DNA from: Hypomesus transpacificus
Lineage: Eukaryota > Chordata > Actinopteri > Osmeriformes > Osmeridae
Reading direction: 5' to 3'
Assembly (NCBI RefSeq): GCF_021917145.1
Contig: NC_061078.1
Span: forward strand, 6,460,547 to 6,524,546
DNA: 64,000 nucleotides
The notes under the pieces were generated by a model. That model worked only from the letters and a program-made list of their open reading frames with translations. It made no database searches and had not been told where the DNA came from. Positions within the stretch are counted from its first letter, which is position 1, and every line of letters starts with the position of its first letter. The translations under genes and the position numbers were made by a program. Shown here one piece after another: positions 36,670 through 48,898 of the stretch.

Positions 36670-39242
36670 TTACTCCTCAAAGAGTTCACTGTCTGACTCT
36701 GAATCGTTGACCTCAGTGTCTGGTTCATTGTGTACAGCATCCATCGCAGGGTCAGAACTCTGGACTGATTCTGGGGGGATCGAACTCTCGGGTATTGCTT
36801 TCTCTCTGATTTCGGGGTCCACTATCGGTTCTAGTTTTGGTGGTGGTTCCTCTGCCGGTATCAGGCTGACATCAGATATGGGTTCTGGATCAGTTGTGGT
36901 CAGACTGCCCAGCTCTGTGCTGAGGTCCACTTCTGGAGCAGCTACTTCTCTTTCAGGCAGCACAAACTCCAGAGGTTGCAGAACCATGCAAACATCAATG
37001 CAACCAAGACTGTCATACTTGTGTACTTGTGTTGGAGGAACACCTAGACAACAGGATAAAGAATAATCATGTCAGTTGATAGTGGGTTGCACTTTATTCT
37101 GAAAAGGTTTGATCAGGTAGCACAAAAAAAAGATGGTACAGTTTCATATAAAATTGTATGAGGGCTGTGATAGCATGGTATACCGAGTATGAGAGCTAGC
37201 TGCGCAGGGGGGAAGAGGACTTGGAGACAGCGGTTGAGGAAAGGCACCATGTCCTCTGCGAAGGCACAGCAGAACTGGACAAACAGCTCCTTCTCCCTAC
37301 TGCTGAAGGCAGACTCCTCAGCACGGTGGAACACCAGGATGAGCTTGGTCACCTGTTGAAAGGAGGAGAAAGGGATAATACAGTCATGAAATGACAAGAT
37401 ACAATTCATTTGGCACTAACATGTCAACAGCATTTCACTTGGCTAAATGAACAACATTGCACACCCCAAAACACGTATCTAAATGGTAGCAGTCAGGAAA
37501 GGTAAAGTGCATATGTAGTAAGGCGACCTCAGACAGCAAGAGCGCCATCTATATCATATAAGAATTCGTAGCACAGCATCGCACCTTGAGAAGAGCATCC
37601 TCCAGATACTTGGTGACCTCTTGGGCTAGACCTATGGGGCAGCACAAACGCAGGTCATTGAAGGCAGTCAGGATGTTGTTGAGGAAGCAGGCCAAAGGGG
37701 GGAAGTCGAGAAGGGCCATGGGGGGTTGCAGGGTACCAGGCTGGGTACTGGGTGCCACAGGAGGAATGGTGCCACCCAACATGGAGGGCAAAGAGATCAG
37801 CGTATACATGTTCATGTCTTCCTGGAACTTGTCAACTGCCTCCTGGATGGCCTTGCGGAATGTATCTGTGGCCACTCGTTGAAACATGGGTGCCAGCTGT
37901 CCACGGAAGTCCGCCCCAACTCTGCTGAAGGACAAGCCGAAGTACATGCACTGGCCCAGCAGGGAATCAAGCCGACATCCCACCCCTCGCTGAAGGTCTC
38001 TATCCAGGGTCTCCAGGAACTCGGCCACCTTCTGCACAACCCAGCCATGGAAGATAGCGCTCTCGTTCACACCTTGGCCTCCAGGCGGCAGCAGCGGGTC
38101 CTCGTCAGAGAAGATAGCACGGTATTGGGTGATAATGTCAAAGAGGTGCACACGGCAGGCCTCAATGGTCTTGGTGATGTGGAAGTAGGGGTCATCATCG
38201 GGGACGGCGGCCAGGATGGAGTTCAGCCAGCTCCCACGAGCCTGGAGGAACTTGACTCGAAGCTCTGCCTCCTTGAAAACGTCCATCCTCCGCAGGTAGC
38301 CAATCACCCGCAAGCAGACAGGAAGTTGAGAGTTGCTGCGTAGCTGCTGCAACAGCTGGTTCAGCATGAGTTGAGCTGACTGACGCACCTCATGGACGAT
38401 TCCCTGACCGTAAAATAAAGATCATAAAATTAGTGCAAACATGAAAAGTTGTTGACTAATGAGACATGTTAGTACTATGGTTAGACAGAGAATACTATGA
38501 CTGTGCCTTCAGAGATCTAAACCTATTCCAAATATATGGCTGCCTCTTGTCTGCTATGCGACACTGTCAAAGAGCATTCCTTACTTGAATGACAGGCAGG
38601 GAAGAATGTTTCTTCTCCAATCTTTTTACATAAGCTGCCAGTTCCAGAGCCTCCTCATAGTAGCCGTTGCGTACGCAGGTGTCCATGAGCTGGGGAATCT
38701 CTAGAATTTCCAGGATCTCGGTGTGACGATTCAATGTGAGGCTGTTCATTCGCCGACTGACTCCGATCTCCTCTGCCTCCTTTATGAAACCCCTGAAGGT
38801 AGGGCAATAATCAAACAAGTTTATGACAAGTTTGTAACGATGGCACTAGTAAATGTTCGATTAGTAACCATTAGAGTGTGCACATCGATTTGACACATTG
38901 ATTTGACACTAACCTGCATTTTTCACCAAAGCTGGGCAACTTGTCAAGGAGTTTAGAAACGCTGCTCTCCACACGACCAAAGTCCTTGTAAATCTCTTCC
39001 GTGCAGTCAGCTGTTCGAATGAACGTCTTGTAGTTCGAGAAGGCAAGCTCCCGGGTTTGCTGCAATATCTGAGCTCTCTCCTCCGCTAATCTCTCCGGCT
39101 CCCGGTTTAATTTCTCTACACCGTAAGAACTGAGCTCAGACAAGTATGCTGCAAAATCCGGATTGTCCCTCCAGTTATCAGGGAAGCTGTCTTTGAATAT
39201 TGAAGCTAGAATACTCTCATCTTCCACGTCGACAGCTGCCAT
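36670..39242 (-). CDS. COG8: Conserved oligomeric Golgi complex subunit 8
   Basis: Lobe B subunit of the COG tether for retrograde intra-Golgi vesicles. Exons: 38914-39242, 38585-38792, 37585-38403, 37184-37352, 36670-37043; 632 aa (human 612). The N terminus ([20 protein letters not shown]) and helical region with [20 protein letters not shown] fit the coiled-coil Dor1-like domain. [20 protein letters not shown] and [20 protein letters not shown] are hallmark stretches, as is [14 protein letters not shown]-like [20 protein letters not shown] in exon 3. The C-terminal 120 residues are acidic and proline-rich with repeated PEP/EPPP motifs and are poorly conserved in the family. The large exon 3 encodes 273 residues. 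The gene runs convergently with NOB1. Confidence 0.97.
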
Positions 39243-40157
39243 GTTTGTAATCTGTCACTTCAACCCTGCAACGGATTTCCCGCCCAGCAATTTAGTAAAA
39301 ACCTTTAAAAATGACATATGTAACCACAATCAAAACGTGGAAAAGTCGATGTAAACATAATTTGTTTGTAGAATGTAGGAAACTGGCATATAAACTGCCG
39401 GAACTGCAGTCGCGTTGTGATTACGTCAGTAATTTGTGCAGTTGAAGAGGCGTCAACCTCAAAGGCTCAAAATACCTCAAAATACTTTAAAATGGCTATG
39501 ATGCAAACCCATTCAAACATGTCTGCGCCAGTTCAAGGCACGGTTTTATGAAAACGTATTTGATCTTAAACCTTTGTATACGGCATGCAGCAGTACGTAT
39601 TTAAAAGCAGCTGCTTTACCTACGAAGATACAATCCGGTACGCGTCACTGGCCAAAGAGAGCTCTCACTCTATTTCCGGGTTTGTGAGTTTTATTCCTTC
39701 AGAATAAAGCATAGTCTGTGAAGTGACCTAATGCGTTAATTCGCTGGTGCTAGCTCTAAAAACTAAAAACTATGGTTATATATGTTTATGATTTGTGAAA
39801 AGCAATAAAATAAACGAAATTCACATGACCACCACAACTGAACTACCAATACACATGTTGTTTGTAATGTATGAAACTTTGAAGCAGGCCTACCCAGGCC
39901 TACCCGTCGCTACGCTCCTGCTTTGAAGTATAATAGACTGGCATTGCTGCAGTGCTGTAACAGTGGAATGGAAGTGTACTACTGGTATTAACCTTGTTAA
40001 CCCTCAACTAATAAAAATAAATAGTCTCAAGACATTTATTTTGAAATTTGGTTCTGAAATCAACCGGAAGGAAGATTCCACAACCAAACTGGTTCACCCT
40101 CTTACACGTGGTTGCGTTGCTTTCTGAAGACTACATTTGAGTTACGAATTAGTCAAA
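39243..40157. other. COG8-NIP7 divergent intergenic region
   Basis: 915 bp between start codons of two divergent genes, so it must hold both promoters. No TATA box is evident and no other gene was seen. Confidence 0.5.
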
Positions 40158-41392
40158 ATGAGGCCGTTAACAGATGAAGAAACAAAGACTATGTTTGAAA
40201 AGCTCTCAAAATAGTGAGTAATTTGTCAACGTTAAATGCATTGAACTATTAGCTTGTTAGCTCCAGTCTAATGGAATAACGTAATTTATGTCTGTCATTA
40301 ATGAGAAGTAGCCTACGTTACCCCCCCCCCCCTCCCCCCCCCCCCCCCTATGCTCAGCTGCATATAGCAGGAATGTATTAAACTTAGTTAGGTAGCTTCC
40401 AATATGTTCATTATCTTTGTTTGTACTCATGTGTGATTTCCTTCTATTCCTAGCATTGGCGAAAACATCAAACTCCTAGTTGATAGACCCGATGGCTCAT
40501 ATTGCTTCAGGCTTCACAATGATCGTGTGTACTACTTAAGGTAAAATAACAATAACCAAATGCGTTTTTTTATTTTATTGAAAGAACAGCTTAGCGGACC
40601 AGTTTCATGACCGTGGTGGCACGTAGTTTAATGTGTATGTCTACTCAATAGTGAAAAACTACTGAAGTTGGCCACCAACATCGCCCGTGAAAAGTTGGTA
40701 TCCGTGGGTACATGCTTTGGGAAGTTCACCAAGACCGGGAAGTTCCGTCTGCACATCACTGCTCTCGATTTCCTAGCCCCCTATGCAAAGGTATGCTAAG
40801 GCCATGGATACTTAAGCACCTTTATTTTTGCCTTTGCAACACACCTTTCACTCATACACAAACAAAGCTTGTGGTAAACTACATTCTGAATTAACCCTGT
40901 CCATGTGTGCAGTTCAAAGTGTGGGTTAAGCCTGGAGCAGAGCAGTCCTACCTCTACGGCAACCATGTGTTGAAGTCTGGCCTGGGGAGAATCACTGAGA
41001 ATACAGCACAGTACCAGGGAGTGGTGGTCTACTCCATGTCGGATGTACCCCTGGTGAGTCTTGATTTATCAGTACCTAAATAAACTGTCACTTTATTGGA
41101 CAGACTGTAACTTGATTTACCGCTTTAATGAAGCTTGATTTATACAAGGCACTACGCATGTATCAATTTCTGATCAGAACAACTTTGAAGGAGGAAGTCT
41201 CATCGATATTTCCCCACATTAAGTTTAAAAACGTGTCTACTGCCAATAATTATTATTTTTTGTCTTTGTCAGGGTTTTGGAGTGGCTGCTAAGACCACTC
41301 AGGAGTGCAGGAAAGTGGACCCCATGTCCATTGTGGTGTTTCACCAGACAGATGTGGGAGAGTTCATCAGGAATGAGGACACGCTAACATAG
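40158..41392 (+). CDS. NIP7: 60S ribosome subunit biogenesis protein NIP7
   Basis: Nucleolar RNA-binding factor for pre-60S maturation, with a C-terminal PUA domain. Exons 40158-40213, 40454-40540, 40652-40790, 40913-41053, 41273-41392 join to exactly 180 aa, the standard length. The protein starts [20 protein letters not shown], contains [20 protein letters not shown], and the PUA region follows with [40 protein letters not shown] and a C terminus near [17 protein letters not shown]. All introns are GT-AG. Intron 1 contains a 28-bp C/T tract (40321-40348). A neighbouring gene, NOB1, acts in 40S maturation. Confidence 0.97.
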
Positions 41393-41564
41393 TGGATCTT
41401 AACATCACTAATTGGACTGTCAATCACCATTATAAAATGCTGTTGGAGAGGGTGCTGTCCTTCCACCTTGGGCCAATACTGTTGGAGAGAGCTACCAGAG
41501 TACAGCTGCTGTCTTCAAATCCCATTCTGAATGTAAACTGAATATTTTGTGTAGTAATTGAGCA

Positions 41565-41570
41565 AATAAA
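41565..41570 (+). promoter_or_regulatory. NIP7: NIP7 poly(A) signal
   Basis: AATAAA about 170 nt after the NIP7 stop codon. Confidence 0.65.
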
Positions 41571-42255
41571 TACCAATTAGTTTGTTTGTAAATCGATATA
41601 TTAATCCTGTGTAATGTTATTGTTCATGTGATATGGACCTAATAGTTTGAAATACAAAATCTGTCTAGTTGTCAATATATAACTTGGACTGTATGACTTA
41701 GTTTGTATAAATATGGACTGTTTGAGCAACATGTAAAATAACCCAAATCAAAGACAGTGTTGTTATTATTTGAGACCATTTGTGTGGAATGTACTGACTT
41801 GACAAACTTGTTTATTGTCAGACCACTGTACTGACATGCACTCTGGTGAAGGAAAAAACAGCCTGGTTGCTTTCAAATGCTACTAATAGAACTTAGTTTG
41901 TTCTTAGACATTTAAGTAAATACAGAAATCTAAGGAAACATTTATATCTTCATTTGCATAACATAAAAAAAATATTGTTTTATCAAATATAAATGCTGCC
42001 TGAATCCATATGTATGTACATTTCTGCTCATGTATTTTAACAAAACTAGTCTAAAAAATACCTGTACATACATCAGATAAAAATATAATAATTGAACGTT
42101 CATTACAGATTTCAAGCTTTATATGCCAAACAGAACCATACATTTCAAGAAGATCATTTTTTTCTTCCAAGATCTGATTATTCTGTCAGCCTCAGGGTTT
42201 CCCGTCAGGACCATCTTAACTGACATGAGTTTTCTTGTCTTTCAAACTTCTCCTT

Positions 42256-45200
42256 TCACGCTATATTTAGTTTCTTCATTGTCCTCCACCTGTCCTTGAT
42301 GTTGACTGCAGTTCGATCGCCGAACGGATAAGACGCCTTGATTCTTTCCCAGTGGCCTTCGCCATAGCGGGCCACTCCTTTCCGTAACCACTCGGTCTCC
42401 TCAAGGGACCACATCTGCAACAGCGAAAACTTGACTCAACCAGACAATATTGAAAGTATGAGTTTGAAAAAAATAAAATAAATGCTCAGTAATTGAAAGC
42501 AATAACAGTTAAACATTAGAACGTGTGCTAAATTAGGCTTGGAGCCAAATGTAACAAACTCCGTCAGAGGTATCGGTCAAATGTTCACCCCGCACTGGGT
42601 TCGAACTTACCACCTCTGACTTCCCAAGCTCCATCACTACCAACTACGCCAACAAAAAGCTAGCGATTCCTTGACGCGGGTGGCCTGTTACATACCTTAG
42701 GAGTGAGTTTCACCGATACACACCAGCTACACAAACACGATGCAAAAACGTGGCTTACCCTCCTCTTGCCCCCTGAATTTCTCGAAGAGGAGCTGTCGCC
42801 TGACCCTTAACAGAAAACACTGATGTAAGTTTTTTTCAAAGACTATGTAACCTACTGTCATCACTAACAAATACACATAAACACAGACAGCTACAGAGAG
42901 ATAAATTGTGTGTATAATTGAAATACCGTCTTTGAGAGGCGTGTTAAAGAGCGAGTCTTCTTCACTCCACGTAGTCTTGATTCCCTTTGCATGATTTAAC
43001 AACTTTTTCCTTCAAAAGAAAAGAAAGCATTAAATGTTGGCACAACTACTCGATTCCTAGACATACCCACATTTAACACTATATAACCATTACAAGGTGA
43101 AGGACTTACTCACAGCAGAATGTTACAACCAGCAGAGAAAATCGGGGTCAAATGACTACACAGTGAATTTAGTTCCTAAACCTGGAATAGTCATGTCTTG
43201 TTTTGATGTTCTTTTTTCGTAACCTCTCATCAAAACATCAAAGCATTAACAACACCATCAAAACGTAATACTGTTTTAGAGTGTGTAAAAAAAATAAACC
43301 CTTTCAAATCAAACTTTAAGTTGTTAAAAAAGTTCACAAACCACTTATGGTGGGGGTCCCCCTTTTGAGGGGTGTGATTCTTCTGGGGGGTGGAACTTTT
43401 CTTGGCTTGTCTTTTGGGAGATCCATCTGAGGAGTCATCCAGAGCACACACGTCCACGTCACTTTCACTTGAAATCCTGCATGAGACAAGCACGGATTCC
43501 TTTGTACAGCTTGCGCAAAACACTGAATGACACTTGCATCCAACACGTAAACAAGGGAACAAATGTTTAGTTACTAAGGGCAATACCTATATACACGCTT
43601 TCTACTTACTCATCAACCTCGCTAGGGGCTGGTCGCTTGCGGTGCTTCCTGGTGGGTGTTCTGCAGGCTGGCTGAGAAGACAGGGGGTCCTCCAGACTTC
43701 TGGATGGTCCAGCCAGTTTCTCAAGCTCCACTACAGGTGGTTCCTGCTCAGAGGCCACTGGTTCCTGCTCAGAGGCCACTGGTTCCTGCTGGGACAATTG
43801 GCTGTCTGGCTCCATCACCAGCCTGGCCATAGTGTGCAGCTTACTGCGTTTCTGCAAGGTTCTGGCAACCTTCTCCTCTTCAGGGACCTCCTGCACTGTG
43901 GGGACAACCTTCACCAGGGGGACCTCCTGCACCATGGGAACAACCTCCACCAGGGAGTCTTCCTGCACCGTGGGGACAACCTCCACCAGGGGGTCCTCCT
44001 GCACCGTGGGGACAACCTCCACCAGGGGGTCCTCCTGCACCGTGGGGACTAACTCCACCAAGGGGTCCTCCTGCACCATGGGGGCAATCTCCACCTCTGT
44101 TGCTGGGTACTTGTTGGCTTGGAAAGCCTCCATTCTGCTGCCTGAGTCTCTTTGGGAAGGATCGTCCTGATCTGGCTCCGCATCCGAGCCCTCTAAGGGG
44201 CTGGGGGAAAGGCACAGGAAGAAGGGGCCTGATTCTTTTTTTTTCCCCTTCTGCCACTCGTTCTCCAGCCGTGCAAATGAATTTTCCTCCCCAAGCTCCT
44301 TGGCCAGAGCTGTGACCGCATCCACGACGTGCGGGCGATTCAGAAGAAGAGGAGGAGGGGCACTGCCAGAAATAGGGAGAGACATATAGTCAGGTAGTTG
44401 AGCGATTAGGGAATCGGGCTAGTAATCAGAAGGTTGCCGGTTCAATTCCCAGCCGTGCGATATAGACGTTGTGCCCTTTGGCAAGGCACTTCACCCTCCT
44501 TGCCTCGGGGGAATGTCCCTGTACTTACTGTAAGTCGCTCTGGATAAGAGCGTGTGCTAAATGACTAAATTTATATAGGAAGGGACAGGGGATGAGGAAT
44601 GGGGAGAGACAAGCCGAGTTAGACATCATGGCCCATAAACTAAAACTGTTGCCCAAGGGAATTTGACAATGTGAAATGTTTTGATTCAATGGCATGATGT
44701 GTCTGTGATTCTACCTGGTGTCAGGCTTGTCTGCCGGGGGCTGTGGCAGATCCACGCTTGCATCTTGCTCTGTTGTGTTCTTTTTCTGCTCTGCAGCCTT
44801 TCTTCCCTCGATGAGCTGTTTTGCAACCTGTAATTCATAGGAGTCATACTGGTTTATTGGCAAAACAATAAGGGACTATATGTTTTTGGAAACACTGGGA
44901 ACACAAATAAGGGGACAACAGTGTTTTAATACACTGCTGTAGTGTTATTCTAGGGCTCAAGATTTCCTACCCTGGACAGGAAAGGAACACTTTCAAAGAA
45001 CAGGCTCTCACAGAACTGCACCATCTCTTCCCTGAACTGCTGGTACGTAACCTGCTCAAGCACGACATGCTTGTTAATCTTCTTGTTGATCAGGCCCATG
45101 AAAATAGCTTTCTGCAAAAAAATGAAAAATGTGGGTATGTTATTTGCAAATGGCTGATTTCTACATGCTAATTAAAGGCCTTGTTCACATCTGGCATGAA

Positions 45201-46801
45201 TATGTATCTTGCGTGATCCGACCACAAGTGTACAGCTCTAACTACAGGTGTGAATGGACTCAAAACGCATTGAGGACGCATTGAGATCCGATTGCTCACG
45301 CCACATTTGGAGGTGGTCTGGAGGGGGCATATAGTCACACAGTGTTTGTAAATGTGTCCTGGGCCAGACTTTCTCAATCCTGGTGCTCAGGACACATTGC
45401 ATTTCTTTTTTATGTTTCCCTCTTCCAACCCACTGGAATTTAATAAATGGGTCATTTCTGAGTTTGATAACAATCCATTCATTCGAACCACGTGTGTTGG
45501 AAGAGGGAAACGTTTCAAACATGCAGGACAGGAGGACCAGGATTGAGAAAGGCTGTCCCGGGCCACACTGAAGGACCACCTACTGTACTGATGTCAGATA
45601 CTTAAATTTGTCTTGTCACCTAAAATGCGTGTTAATGCCAGGTGTTAACAGGGCCCAAGTGGTCTTGGCTTTATGAGTGAGCTTACCTTTCCCACCATGC
45701 CTTTGGGGAAGTATCTTGTTAAGGCTTCCTTTGCTTTGTCATACTGCTTGTTCTTGATACAGAGTATTACCAGCTATATGGCAAAACAAAAACACAGTCA
45801 ATATATGTTATGTTCTAGACATGTAATCCTTTAAAGATTTACTTGGTGGCAATAATTGAACTTAGATTTTAATAACACAATTTGTTTCAATTCCAAACCT
45901 AGAAATTAGTTACAACCACTGTGGAGGTTGGCCACAGTGTCTTTGGTACACCCCACTCAGTTTCTCAGTCATTATTGTCTGTGTGGGTCTGAACACAGTG
46001 GAAAACTCACCATCTCCCGTATTGACTTGTGCACTTTCTTTAAATCTTGCTGACAAACATTTAAATCCTCACTGATGTTGTTCAATATAATGAAGGCTGA
46101 TTCCAGTGGTGTAGCAGGCTCAGACTCAAAGCAACAGTCTGTGGGTGTGAGAACAAGAGTGGTAAACAGTGGACCCTTCCATTTAATTGCATAATAACAC
46201 ATTTGATAAATAGATCCGGTTCCATAACATACATTTAACGTCTTAGTTATTATTACTCGATGACAACAACGCTGTATCCCATGACTGCTGTACTACACCG
46301 TCTTCACAGTCCATGCACTGACATTAACGTTAGTTCTGCATACCCAGTCTTTCACCGTCATTAATCCGGGAGAGAAACTGCATTATTTGTATCTTCCTAG
46401 GCATGACATCGGTAGATTCAAGCGGACGAACCAACAGATCTGGAAAATATTGAAAAATCAATTAGGTTAGGCACTAAGGCAGTTGGCAAGCTCAAGAATA
46501 ATATACTCAGTAATAGAATAAATTAGATGTAAGCAAGTGAACGGATAGCAAATGGGGTATTGCTGGCGTCAAAGGAATGGGAAAACTTGCCACCACTTTG
46601 CTAGCCACATTTCTTGTTGTGACGTGACTCACTTTGAAGTATGTCCCTGATTTCACAGAAATCTCTATACTTTCCATTTCTAAACGCACAAAGCGCCACT
46701 GATGTATAATAATCCACAATCCATCGATTGATGACACTTTCAACGATCATATTTCCGCCACTGTTTGTCACATCTCCTTCCATGTTTTCGTTTGCCGCCA
46801 T
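42256..46801 (-). CDS. TERF2: Telomeric repeat-binding factor 2 (terfa-like)
   Basis: Shelterin protein that binds double-stranded TTAGGG repeats as a dimer. Exons: 46633-46801, 46344-46439, 46011-46138, 45687-45773, 44971-45111, 44715-44827, 43610-44362, 43345-43476, 42927-43009, 42759-42805, 42256-42414; 635 aa. TRFH dimerisation domain about 18-205 ([48 protein letters not shown]). C-terminal telobox Myb domain 584-635 with [20 protein letters not shown] and the diagnostic [13 protein letters not shown]. The linker in exon 7 has 12-residue [12 protein letters not shown] and 7-residue EQEPVAS repeats. The N terminus lacks the basic Gly/Arg domain of mammalian TRF2 and is mildly acidic, as in TRF1; synteny beside NIP7 and COG8 supports TERF2. 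The start at 46801 has A at -3; an in-frame upstream ATG at 46843 is possible. Confidence 0.92.
42585..42660 (-). repeat. tRNA-like SINE head (tentative)
   Basis: The reverse strand reads TTGGCGTAGTTGGTAGTGATGG, resembling a pol III A box, and 30-40 nt later AAGTTCGAACCC, resembling a B box. No L2-like tail follows. It lies in the last TERF2 intron. It could be a degraded tRNA-derived SINE. Confidence 0.4.
44390..44572 (+). mobile_element. tRNA-derived SINE in TERF2 intron 6
   Basis: tRNA-like head with A box (GGTAGTTGAGCGATTAGGGA) and B box (GGTTCAATTCC), a core containing GGCAAGGCACTTCACCCT, and a tail GTAAGTCGCTCTGGATAAGA followed by GCTAAATGAC, shared with L2-type LINEs. Flanked by ATATAG at 44384-44389 and 44573-44578, a likely target-site duplication. 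Confidence 0.85.
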
Positions 46802-48668
46802 ACTTACTAACACAGTGTGACGAGGTGGAACACTGCTGAACAATATCCAATTTCGCTGATGTATAAGTCATATGGAGCGCCAACTCGCAATGGACTTTAC
46901 ACCAATCAACATGCCTTATTCCTTAGCTCTTCATCACTTACGTCATGACGCCCGAAAGCGAGAGAAAGGCAGTGGAAATACGAGCCAGATGCGCCATATA
47001 CCGTTGGTTGGCTATTCTTTTTTTATTCATCCTTAGTTTTTGAGGGATTCTAAATTCTCGGACACAATATTACACGAAATAAAAGCGTAATGCCATTGCC
47101 AGCAGTGGCAAGGTCGCAACATAGCTAAAAAGCATTAGTCTGGTCTGCATTCTGTAACTGTTCTTAAAACAGCAACTTTATACAAAATTAGATTCTACCA
47201 CAACTATCCAGTGTGTTAACATTGTATTAGGCTACTATGTATCATTTATCTCCAAATATAAAAAAAAAAAATCATTAAGACGGGAGAATGTATTCTTCTG
47301 AATTTATCAAGTTTATTATGCAAAATAACACATTATAAAGACAATTTGAGACATTTTAAAACAATCCATAATTCCATACGTGTTCATAATTAGCCTATAG
47401 ATGAAAGTCACCCGTGAGACCCAGTTGTAAAGCTCAATGATGATTCTTGATCATAATGTCTGAATGCGTCTTCAGCTTCTGCCCTGGGTAAAGAAACATA
47501 CTGTATATATGGCAACATGACTCCAAAGTTTAACTTACCCAAGATGGCATGTATAGCCTACTTGGCCGTGGGATATCCACAGATGGCAGGTCTACAACAA
47601 ATACTTTAAACTTGTGTGGATAAGCTAACAATTCTCCCACACATGTTGACGATTCCCAACAGGAATCTTCTGAAACTCATTCATTGATATTCCATACAAT
47701 TGTGCACCCTCAGCTTCTAGGAATAAAAGCTCTACAACTGCTCAGGTCTACCTTTGAGTCCATATGACAGATATCATTCAGCACTGCTCTCTCTGTAATG
47801 CACTGATCTCAGTAGATATATCAAATTGTCTCAGTATAGTCTCTGTTTTCCCTGCTACCCCTTAGTGCTAAAGTATAAATATAAAAATTAATGCCATACA
47901 TTCTACATAGTCAAAATGAAAGATTCTTAAGATACTTTGTTGAGAGTTAACTAAACCAGAGCAAAATTAGATCCTCTTCCTCACCAGCCTCAGATCGGGG
48001 AGAAACAAGTTATGAAAACTACAATTAAAATCAATGGGTAAGATGCTTCACAAACATGGCATTCATGTCGATGAAATTGAACTTAATTCCATACAATCCT
48101 TTGTTCATTTGTTTGTTGTAAGTTACTGAATGGGTAAACAGTGTTTTATAAGCATAAAATGATATTGAAGAGAAGCCTTGGTAATAAAAGGCTGTGACAC
48201 ACTTATCCTGCAGCTTTTTATACAAAACGTTTACAATGACAAACAAACAAAAAAGTGGAAAAACCTAGATCAAAAGATAAAACCAAAATCCCAAAGGCAA
48301 CAGATTCCTCTCTCTGGAATCAGTCTATGGGGCTTCTGTACAGTTACAAACACAATTCTCCATAGACTGCAGCTCCAAGCATCCGTAACAGGCAGAGATG
48401 CTCCATGATTGTCTGCAAATCCAGCTGGGATGTGCCAGGCTCCAGTTCCTAAAGGAGTTATCCATAATGTATTTGGATACTATATAGTGCACTTCAAGGC
48501 TCAGGGTGCAGGGCAGAGCAGTCCATGGTCAGGTCCTCTACAAATGGGGACCATCACAAGCATACACAATGTCCCTCTCCAACTGGTGCAAAGAAAGGCT
48601 TCAGGCCAACGCCTTTGAGTACTGATTAGTGCTTCATACCTACTATGCCCCCCCCCCCCAATCCTGTT
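46802..48668. other. TERF2 promoter side and intergenic
   Basis: 46802-47050 should hold the TERF2 5' UTR and promoter. The rest is AT-rich with no gene or named repeat recognised. Confidence 0.5.
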
Positions 48669-48674
48669 TTTATT
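48669..48674 (-). promoter_or_regulatory. ZDHHC7: Candidate ZDHHC7 poly(A) signal
   Basis: AATAAA on the reverse strand about 225 nt after the stop codon; a second candidate lies near 47311. Confidence 0.4.
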
Positions 48675-48898
48675 ATTCCATGACCGCAGCTCATAAAAAA
48701 TCTCAAAGTACCTCCTCCATACTCATGTAGACAGATATGGTACTTGTTTGTCTACATCAGTATGTCGAGGAGAGGACAGGACAGCCTCATCTCGCCCCTG
48801 TGTGAGCGACGCCAACTCAAAAATCCTTCCTTCTCAACCCTTGGACATGCCAGCAGGACAGTGGGATGACCCGTGAGCTGCACCCGGCCTCTGGCCCC

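Noticed and set aside
37586-38343. Long plus-strand frames opposite COG8 exon 3
   Set aside because: Antisense shadow of a conserved 819-bp coding exon.
43832-44257. Plus-strand and alternate minus-strand frames with repetitive Cys/Thr or Gly/His-rich peptides
   Set aside because: Shadows of the TERF2 exon 7 minisatellite in other frames.
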